Shown here in pieces: positions 1 to 5,658 of a stretch of DNA of 9,316 nt. Numbering within the stretch: position 1 is the first letter of the stretch; each line of letters starts with the position of its first letter. The translations under genes were made by a program, and so were the position numbers. The notes beneath the pieces are model-generated. The model was given only the letters and a program-made list of their open reading frames with translations. It made no database searches and had not been told where the DNA came from. Source of the DNA: JBLHKE01 sp047619485 (GTDB taxonomy: Bacteria > Verrucomicrobiota > Verrucomicrobiia > Verrucomicrobiales > DEV007); assembly GCA_047619485.1 (NCBI GenBank), contig JBLHKE010000284.1, positions 1 to 9,316 of the forward strand. Direction: 5' to 3'.

Positions 1-486
1 GAGATCTACGCAGAACTGGTGGGCTACGGGGTTTCCGCAGACGCCTACCACCTGACCTCGCCATTGCCCGAGGGCGAGGGCGCCAGCCGCTGCATCGACA
101 TGGCGCTTGGCCACGCCGGTCTCAATCCTGAAGACGTCGACTACGTGAATGCGCACGGCACCTCCACTGGGCTGGGCGACATTTGTGAGACCAAAGCGAT
201 CAAGCGCACCTTCGGTGATCACGCGAAGAACGGGCTGGCCGTCAGTTCGACGAAGTCGATGACCGGTCACCTATTGGGTGCCGCTGGTGGAGTCGAGATT
301 ATTGCTAGCACGCTGGCGATCAAGGACGGCATCCTGCCACCGACGATCAATCTCGAGGAGCCGGATCCTGAATGTGACTTGGACTATGTCCCGAATGAAG
401 CGCGCGAGATGGACATTAACGTTGCTGTGAGTAACTCCTTCGGTTTCGGTGGTCACAATGCCACGCTGATCATCAAGAAGTTGTAG
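1..486 (+). CDS. fabF: Beta-ketoacyl-ACP synthase II, 3' part (partial at left edge)
   Basis: FabF condenses malonyl-ACP with a growing acyl-ACP, the elongation step of cytoplasmic type II fatty acid synthesis. The gene enters from the left edge already in frame and ends at TAG 484-486, leaving 161 codons. Since FabF proteins are about 410 residues, roughly 250 N-terminal residues, including the active-site Cys, lie outside. Numbering from the first visible codon, the first catalytic His is H52 in NAHGTSTGLGD. The Lys and second His are K85 and H90 in KSMTGHLLGAAGG. The C-terminal glycine-rich motif NSFGFGGHNA is intact. The K-to-H spacing of five matches E. coli FabF (K335, H340). FabB or a polyketide-type ketosynthase is possible, but the HGTSTGLGD and NSFGFGGHN forms fit FabF best. 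A hairpin begins 11 bases after the stop. Confidence 0.95.
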   Translation, partial: EIYAELVGYGVSADAYHLTSPLPEGEGASRCIDMALGHAGLNPEDVDYVNAHGTSTGLGDICETKAIKRTFGDHAKNGLAVSSTKSMTGHLLGAAGGVEIIASTLAIKDGILPPTINLEEPDPECDLDYVPNEAREMDINVAVSNSFGFGGHNATLIIKKL

Positions 487-493
487 GCGATTT

Positions 494-518
494 GGAGGGC
501 AGACACTCATGTCCGCCC
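494..518. repeat. Short palindrome, REP-like hairpin between fabF and sulfatase
   Basis: GGGCAGACA (497-505) and TGTCCGCCC (510-518) form a 9-bp stem with one A.C mismatch around a CTCA loop, preceded by GGA. No T run follows, so it is not a classical intrinsic terminator, although it sits just after the fabF stop and could end or stabilise that transcript. From memory, near-identical palindromes occur dispersed in Verrucomicrobiota genomes, and their reading frames give peptides such as GRHSC. I cannot verify this here, and no second copy was noticed in the window. Confidence 0.5.
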
Positions 519-566
519 GTAATCCGAAACTTGCAAGCAGTGCCGCATATCATGCTAAGATCCAGC

Positions 567-1901
567 ATGCTCAAAACTCTGGCTATTCTGCTCCTCGCCG
601 CGACGTCTGCAATCGCGGCCAAACCGAACATCGTCTTCATCATGGTCGACGACCTCGGCTTTGGTGATCTGTCCTCCCATGGCGCGAAGGACATGCGCAC
701 GCCGAACATTGACCAACTGATGGCCGACGGCGTGCGCTTCGACAAAGCCTATGCGAATTGCCCGGTCTGCTCGCCGACGCGCGCCTCGTTTCTGACCGGT
801 CGCTACCCTGACATGGTCGGCGTCCCTGGTGTTATCCGTACCTTTCGTAAAGACAACTGGGGTAATCTCGACACTCAGGTTCCGACGATTGCAGAGACTT
901 TCAAGAAAGGTGGTTACAAGACCGCGCTGGTGGGCAAGTGGCACCTCGGGCTGGAAGGTGAGGCGACCCCGAACCAGTGTGGGTTCGATTTCTTCAAAGG
1001 CTGGCTCGGGGACATGATGGACGATTACTACAAGCACCGCCGCCACGGCGTGCCCTACATGCGGGAGAATGCCAAGGAGATCAAACCCAAGGGGCACGCG
1101 ACCGATCTGTTTGGTGAATGGGCGAGCCTCTACATGTTAGACCGGATCCAAAAGCAGGACGGTCCGTTCTTTCTCTTCGTCTCTTTCAATGCGCCGCACA
1201 CTCCGATCCAGCCGCCGGACAGCTGGTTGATCAAGGTGCTCGAGCGTGAGAAGGACAACGGGATCACCGAGAAGCGTGCGAAATTGGTCGCGCTAATCGA
1301 GCACCTCGACGAGCGGGTCGGCAACGTCGTCAAGTTTGCGAAGTCGCCCAAGCTCGGTGAGACCATCATCGTATTTACTTCGGACAACGGTGGCCAGGTC
1401 AATGTAGGTGCGAACAACGGCGCGAACCGGGGTGGCAAACAGGAGATGTGGGAGGGTGGCCTGCGCGTGCCGACCTGCGTGGTTTGGCCAGGGAAGACCA
1501 AGCCGGGCACACGCCTCGATAGCGTGACGATGACGATGGATTGGCTGCCGACGCTCGCTGAGGCGGCGGGGATCAAGGCGCCGGATGACCTCGACGGCAC
1601 TTCGATCCTGCCCGACATCCTCGGCAACGGAAAAGTCGATCCGCTACGGCCGCTCGTCTGGGTGCGGCGTGAGGGCGGCATGAAATACGGTGGCCGCGCC
1701 TACTATGCGATTCGCAAGGGGGCTTGGAAGCTGCTGCAAAACACGCCTTACGAACCGATGCAGCTGTTCGATCTCTCGAAGGATTCTATGGAGGAATCGG
1801 CGGTGACCAACGAGCCAGCAATTTTCAACCAACTCTCGCACCAGTTGCGCGAGCACATCAACGCGAGCGGCCAGATCCCTTGGCAGCGCCAAGAACCGTA
1901 G
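567..1901 (+). CDS. Exported formylglycine-dependent sulfatase
   Basis: Arylsulfatase-type hydrolase of the alkaline-phosphatase-like fold, which removes sulfate esters, typically from sulfated polysaccharides outside the cytoplasm. With the ATG at 567 the product is 444 residues. It opens with a signal peptide (hydrophobic run at residues 4-12, small residues up to a likely cleavage after A17). D28-D29 are metal ligands. C68 in CSPTR (C-x-P-x-R) is the Cys to be converted to formylglycine. GKWHLG supplies K124 and H126, and D273-N274 in TSDNGG complete the metal site. Downstream, PHTPIQPP and a C-terminal subdomain with TSILPDILG are typical. The frame is open back to TTG 492, but those extra codons read through a palindrome and precede the signal peptide, so they are not used. 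ATG 552 is an equally possible start (five residues longer). No clear Shine-Dalgarno is seen at either. The substrate cannot be deduced. Confidence 0.93.
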   Translation: MLKTLAILLLAATSAIAAKPNIVFIMVDDLGFGDLSSHGAKDMRTPNIDQLMADGVRFDKAYANCPVCSPTRASFLTGRYPDMVGVPGVIRTFRKDNWGNLDTQVPTIAETFKKGGYKTALVGKWHLGLEGEATPNQCGFDFFKGWLGDMMDDYYKHRRHGVPYMRENAKEIKPKGHATDLFGEWASLYMLDRIQKQDGPFFLFVSFNAPHTPIQPPDSWLIKVLEREKDNGITEKRAKLVALIEHLDERVGNVVKFAKSPKLGETIIVFTSDNGGQVNVGANNGANRGGKQEMWEGGLRVPTCVVWPGKTKPGTRLDSVTMTMDWLPTLAEAAGIKAPDDLDGTSILPDILGNGKVDPLRPLVWVRREGGMKYGGRAYYAIRKGAWKLLQNTPYEPMQLFDLSKDSMEESAVTNEPAIFNQLSHQLREHINASGQIPWQRQEP

Positions 1902-2074
1902 CAAGGAGTGGCGTGGCCTACTGCTGTTCCTCCAAGATTTTCTCCTGCTAGAGGGATCGTGTAGATAAGTCGGCGTGTGCTACATTAGCCCTCGAATCCC
2001 AACCGACCCAAACCATCCCGAGCCCAACCACAGAGCAGCGCCTAGCCGCGCGCGCACCGAACAGCCGCAGTCCG

Positions 2075-2776
2075 GTGATGTATCAGTCGTGGCGCGACCT
2101 CCTCTTTCTACACTGGAAGATGGATCCAGCAAAAATTCAGTCGAAGATGCCGCCCGGGCTCAGCGTCGATTGTTTCGAGGGCGAGGCCTACGTTGGAGTC
2201 GTGCCATTTTTCATGTGCGGTGTGCGTCCGCGCTTCCTGCCGTGTTTCCCGGGGGTATCAAATTTCCTCGAACTCAACGTCCGCACCTACGTCCACGACG
2301 CAGATGGGGTGCCCGGCGTGTGGTTCTTCTCGCTCGATGCTAACTGCGCTCCGGCGGTGTGGATCGCGCGTACATTTTTCAATCTGCCTTACCGTCACGC
2401 CAAGATGCATGCTGAGCGGTCGGTTGCGGGTGTGGATTATTCGAGTCGCTGCCCAGCCGGCAACTACGAGGGGCGGTTCTGCTATCAGCGCAATGGGGGC
2501 AGTGAACTCGCCCAACCCGGGAGCTTGGAGTTTTTCCTCCTCGAGCGCTACTATCTCTACAGTTATAGCGAGAGCCGGAAACAGTTGTATCGCGGGCAGG
2601 TCTCGCATCGGCCGTATGAGTTCAGCGAGGCACTGGTGGATGAATTCGACACTGAGGTGATGAGCATGCAGGGGCTCGCTCCCTCCGGCATGGACGATGA
2701 TGAGGCGCCGCTCTACGACCACGCCTGCATGGCGGAGGATGTGGATGTGAAGATTCTTGGGTTGGAGCGTGTTTGA
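2075..2776 (+). CDS. DUF2071 (YqjF-like) family protein
   Basis: Conserved protein of the DUF2071/YqjF family; no biochemical role is established, and none is proposed here. Family hallmarks are WRDLLFLHW near the N-terminus, the PPGLSVDCFEGEAYVGVVPF block, FLELNVRTYV, GVWFFSLDA and FNLPYRHAKM. GTG 2075 and ATG 2078 are the first canonical starts. However, the same frame is open back to 1952, and codons from about 2015 to 2077 encode a stretch (TEQRLAARA, then SPVMYQSW) that looks like the usual family N-terminus. That stretch has no ATG, GTG, TTG or CTG, so the true start may be a rare one such as ATC 2015, giving 253 residues. The product is about 233 residues from 2075; B. subtilis YqjF is about 240. 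No Shine-Dalgarno is visible. The gene ends 36 bases before the S51 peptidase gene, suggesting co-transcription. Confidence 0.85.
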   Translation: MMYQSWRDLLFLHWKMDPAKIQSKMPPGLSVDCFEGEAYVGVVPFFMCGVRPRFLPCFPGVSNFLELNVRTYVHDADGVPGVWFFSLDANCAPAVWIARTFFNLPYRHAKMHAERSVAGVDYSSRCPAGNYEGRFCYQRNGGSELAQPGSLEFFLLERYYLYSYSESRKQLYRGQVSHRPYEFSEALVDEFDTEVMSMQGLAPSGMDDDEAPLYDHACMAEDVDVKILGLERV

Positions 2777-2801
2777 TCTGGAATTACGGCTTCTCCGTCG
2801 T

Positions 2802-2806
2802 AGAGG
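2802..2806 (+). promoter_or_regulatory. Ribosome binding site of the S51 peptidase gene
   Basis: AGAGG lies six bases before ATG 2813. It is one of the few recognisable Shine-Dalgarno sequences in the window, and it decides for ATG 2813 over the in-frame TTG at 2807. Confidence 0.55.
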
Positions 2807-2812
2807 TTGCGC

Positions 2813-3496
2813 ATGCAAACTCAAATCATCGCCAGTGGCGGCGGCGGTTTCGGCCGCTCGATCGAGAAACTTCCGCAGGAGCGCTACATCCTCGACCAGT
2901 GCGGTGCCGAGCGCCCGAAGGTTGGCTTCTTGCCTCAGGCTAGCTGCGAGGATGGAGGTTATATCGCGTCCTTTTATGAAGCGTTCACCCGGCTCGGTGC
3001 CGAACCAACCCTAGTGTCTCTGTTCGGTGTCGTGAAACCCGAGTGGGAGGAGCGGCTGCTTGCCCAAGACGTGATCTACGTTGGTGGCGGCAATACCCGT
3101 AGCATGCTGTCGCTGTGGCGTGAGTGGGGCGTCGATAAGGTTCTGCGCCAAGCGTTGCACAACGGAACAGTGCTCGCCGGGGTGAGCGCCGGTGCGATCT
3201 GTTGGTTCGAGCAGGGGGTCACCGATTCTGTCTGGCCGCTCGGAGTGCTGCCGTGTCTCGGCTTTCTGAAAGGTAGTTGCTGTCCTCACTTCGACGGGGA
3301 AGCTGAGCGGCGTCCAGCCTTCACGTCGATGCTAGCCGAGGGGCGGATCAAAGCGGGGATCGCGCTCGATGACAACGCGATGGGGCACTACATCGACGGT
3401 GAACTCCATAGGGTCGTCTGCTCGGCTGAGAAATCGAACGCCTATTTAATGGCGTCTGGCGCGGAGGAGACTGCTACAGACCTTGTCCGAATTTGA
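2813..3496 (+). CDS. Peptidase E-like (S51) serine hydrolase
   Basis: Member of the S51 family, with the class I glutamine-amidotransferase-like fold, which includes aspartyl dipeptidase PepE and cyanophycinase. PepE cleaves N-terminal Asp-X dipeptides in the cytoplasm. The product is 227 residues, near the 229 of E. coli PepE. GGGN at 91-94 is the turn that forms the oxyanion region. The nucleophile is S125 in AGVSAGAICWFE, and H159 in CCPHFDGE is the catalytic His. The third residue is uncertain: D138 in VTDS is a candidate. The SAGAICWFE and CPHFD forms match the PepE-like branch found widely in bacteria rather than cyanophycinase, which is larger. No signal peptide is seen. It lies 36 bases after the DUF2071 gene and 12 before the glycerate kinase gene. 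Family placement is firm; dipeptide specificity is inferred. Confidence 0.88.
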   Translation: MQTQIIASGGGGFGRSIEKLPQERYILDQCGAERPKVGFLPQASCEDGGYIASFYEAFTRLGAEPTLVSLFGVVKPEWEERLLAQDVIYVGGGNTRSMLSLWREWGVDKVLRQALHNGTVLAGVSAGAICWFEQGVTDSVWPLGVLPCLGFLKGSCCPHFDGEAERRPAFTSMLAEGRIKAGIALDDNAMGHYIDGELHRVVCSAEKSNAYLMASGAEETATDLVRI

Positions 3497-3508
3497 CGTT
3501 CTAGGAAG

Positions 3509-4546
3509 GTGAAAATCGTTGTCGCACCGGATAAATTTAAAGGTTCGCTGAGCGCCGGCGAGGCTGCTGCTGCGATCTCGCGGGGGCTGCGTCACCACTT
3601 CCCCAGTGCGGAAGTGGTCGAGATTCCAATCGCCGACGGGGGCGAGGGTACGATGGCTCTGATTTCGGAGTCGCTGGGGGCCGAGCAGGTTGAAGTTGAA
3701 GTAACCGGACCGATGGGCATGCCGGTCAATGCGAGGTATGGCATCGCAGGCAGGCGTGCTGTCATGGAGATGAGTGCGGCCTCCGGTTTTCTATTGGTAC
3801 CGAGCGATCAGCGCGATCCGTGGCGGGCGACGACTTTTGGCACTGGCGAGATGATCCTTGATGCGGTGGCGCGGGGAGCTGAGGAAATCATCATCGGCAT
3901 CGGTGGTAGCGCAACGAACGACGGCGGCAAAGGCATGGCAGAGGCGCTGGCGTTCGAGTTCGATGAAGCATTCAAACTGGTCGGCTCACCCGAAGAGCCA
4001 TTTTCTGTAAGGATCGTGACTGCATGTGATGTGGACAACCCGCTGCTTGGCGAAAGCGGTTGCACCCGGATTTACGGACCGCAGAAGGGTATCCAAATAG
4101 GCGATTTCGAGCGGCATGAGCTGCGCTTGGCAAACCTGGCGGCAAGCGTCCCGCATATTTCACCGCTGACACCTGGCGCTGGGGCTGCAGGTGGACTGGG
4201 TTTCGGTCTGATGGCGTTCTGCGGGGCTGAACTGCGACCCGGTTTCGATCTGGTCGCCGAACTCACAGGCCTGGAGCAAGAGATCGCGGGGGCTGATCTG
4301 GTCATCACAGGTGAGGGCAGCATGGATGCACAGACCTTGCGGGGGAAGGGGCCAGCAGGCGTCGCTGATATGGCGCGCGCGGCAGGAAAACGGTGCCTTG
4401 GGTTTTGTGGGGTTGCCGAAGGGCGCGAGGCGCTATTGGAGCGATTCGACGAGGTGGTTTCGATTAGTGATCTGGCCTCCAGCCCGGAGGAGTCGATCCG
4501 GGAGGCGGCGGCATTGCTCGAGCGCGCTGCCCAATCTGCGTTTTAA
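3509..4546 (+). CDS. Glycerate kinase, GarK/GlxK type
   Basis: ATP-dependent kinase of D-glycerate, feeding glycolate, glyoxylate or sugar-acid breakdown into glycolysis; the E. coli GarK/GlxK family makes 2-phosphoglycerate. Starting at GTG 3509 gives 345 residues beginning MKIVVAPDKFKGSL, the standard family N-terminus. IADGGEGT is at 41-48, GIGGSATNDGG at 130-140, ACDVDNPL and GPQKG follow, then GAAGGLGFG and the phosphate-binding GEGSMDAQT at 268-276. Members are usually 370-380 residues. The missing 30-35 residues lie in the segment after GIGGSATNDGGKGMAEAL and before ACDVDNPL, which is clearly shortened. All recognisable active-site motifs remain, so it is probably functional. AGGA sits very near the start codon. 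The 12-base gap after the peptidase gene supports an operon. Confidence 0.93.
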   Translation: MKIVVAPDKFKGSLSAGEAAAAISRGLRHHFPSAEVVEIPIADGGEGTMALISESLGAEQVEVEVTGPMGMPVNARYGIAGRRAVMEMSAASGFLLVPSDQRDPWRATTFGTGEMILDAVARGAEEIIIGIGGSATNDGGKGMAEALAFEFDEAFKLVGSPEEPFSVRIVTACDVDNPLLGESGCTRIYGPQKGIQIGDFERHELRLANLAASVPHISPLTPGAGAAGGLGFGLMAFCGAELRPGFDLVAELTGLEQEIAGADLVITGEGSMDAQTLRGKGPAGVADMARAAGKRCLGFCGVAEGREALLERFDEVVSISDLASSPEESIREAAALLERAAQSAF

Positions 4547-4587
4547 GGTTGCGCGAGACCGGGATTTACCTAACCAATACCCGTTCT

Positions 4588-5526
4588 ATGTCAAATTCCA
4601 GCCAGCCAGTTGTCGCCCTCTTTTCCGGTCAAGGAGCCCAATCCGTCGGGATGGGCAAGGATCTTTACGATTCGTCTCAGATCGTTAAAGAAATGTTCGA
4701 TCGGGCGGATGAGGTGCTTGGTTTTCCTCTGACGCAGATCATGTTCGAAGGCTCGGCTGAGGAACTGACGAAGACCTCGCGCTGCCAGCCTGCCCTCTAT
4801 CTCCACGGGCTCGCATGCCTAGCGGTTCTCAGGGAGAAGAACCCGGATCTAAATGTCACGGCGGCGGCTGGCCTGTCGCTAGGAGAGTTTACGGCGCACG
4901 CAGCGGCTGGCACGTTCGATTTCGAAACCGGGCTGAAACTTGTCGCACGGCGCGGGCTGTTCATGGAAGAAGCCTGTGGGCAGAACCCGGGATCGATGGC
5001 GGCGATGATCGGTGGCGATGAGGCCGACGTCCGCGCCCTCGCTGAGAAAGTCGGAGTTGATGTGGCGAACTTGAACTGCCCCGGGCAGATCGTCCTATCT
5101 GGAAAGAAGGAGGGGATCATGGCTGCGGTGGCCGGAGCCAAGCAAGCGGGACTGCGCATGGGCAAAGAACTCGATGTCGCCGGTGCCTACCACTCCAGCC
5201 TGATGCAGCCAGCACAGGACAAGCTCGCAGCGGAACTCGCGGGTGCAGAGATTGGCTCTCCAAATTTCCCGGTCGTGTGCAACTTCGAAGCCAAGCCGGT
5301 CTCTGATCCAGCAGACATTCGCCGCACCTTGGAGTCGCAGGTCACAGGTTCAGTTCGCTGGACAGGGTCGATGGAGAACCTGCTCGAAGCCGGACACGAG
5401 ACTTTCCTCGAACTAGGCCCAGGCGGAGTGCTATCCGGCCTGATGAACCGCATCCGCCGGGGCACGAAGATCATCGCTGCAGGTGACGTGGAGAGCATTG
5501 CCGCAGCGGTGGAGCAGCTGACGTAG
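4588..5526 (+). CDS. fabD: Malonyl-CoA:ACP transacylase
   Basis: FabD transfers malonyl from CoA to acyl carrier protein, supplying the extender unit for cytoplasmic fatty acid synthesis. The product is 312 residues, as in typical FabD (about 310). GQGAQ at 14-18 forms the oxyanion region. S97 in GLSLGEF is the acyl-accepting nucleophile, R122 binds the malonyl carboxylate, and H202 in GAYHSSLM is the catalytic His (E. coli S92, R117, H201). The C-terminal ELGPGGVLSGL is also characteristic. ATG 4588 is chosen because it gives the normal N-terminus; the frame is open to TTG 4549, but those residues do not look like FabD. No Shine-Dalgarno is visible. It lies 41 bases after the glycerate kinase gene, so it may be read from the same transcript or have its own promoter. 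fabG and acpP do not follow; the next gene is convergent recQ. Confidence 0.96.
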   Translation: MSNSSQPVVALFSGQGAQSVGMGKDLYDSSQIVKEMFDRADEVLGFPLTQIMFEGSAEELTKTSRCQPALYLHGLACLAVLREKNPDLNVTAAAGLSLGEFTAHAAAGTFDFETGLKLVARRGLFMEEACGQNPGSMAAMIGGDEADVRALAEKVGVDVANLNCPGQIVLSGKKEGIMAAVAGAKQAGLRMGKELDVAGAYHSSLMQPAQDKLAAELAGAEIGSPNFPVVCNFEAKPVSDPADIRRTLESQVTGSVRWTGSMENLLEAGHETFLELGPGGVLSGLMNRIRRGTKIIAAGDVESIAAAVEQLT

Positions 5527-5566
5527 GTCGCCGACAGCGACGTAGCACGGAGTTGCACTCCGTCGC
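5527..5566. repeat. Paired short hairpins between convergent fabD and recQ
   Basis: The first hairpin is GTCGC (5527-5531) pairing with GCGAC (5537-5541). The second is ACGGAGT (5547-5553) pairing perfectly with ACTCCGT (5557-5563) around TGC. An alternative pairing, GCGACG (5537-5542) with CGTCGC (5561-5566), competes with both. The element starts right after the fabD stop and there is no T run. It could act as a bidirectional transcript end or be an interspersed palindrome. The rest of the gap, 5567-5658, shows nothing recognisable. Confidence 0.45.
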
Positions 5567-5658
5567 ATGCATCTCAGGCTCTGACGGATCCCTCTCAGAC
5601 CAAAGGCTCCTTCATCAACAGACACCAGACGTTTCAGCAAACCAAGTAAGCCTCCGAG

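Noticed and set aside
555..1097. Open frame of 180 codons on the - strand opposite the sulfatase gene (also 1130-1681)
   Set aside because: Lies entirely antisense to clear sulfatase motifs; long antisense frames are expected in GC-rich coding DNA and no family is recognisable.
2258..2824. 188-codon - strand frame opposite the DUF2071 gene
   Set aside because: Shadow of a conserved gene; its translation shows no recognisable domain and it runs across a start region of the next real gene.
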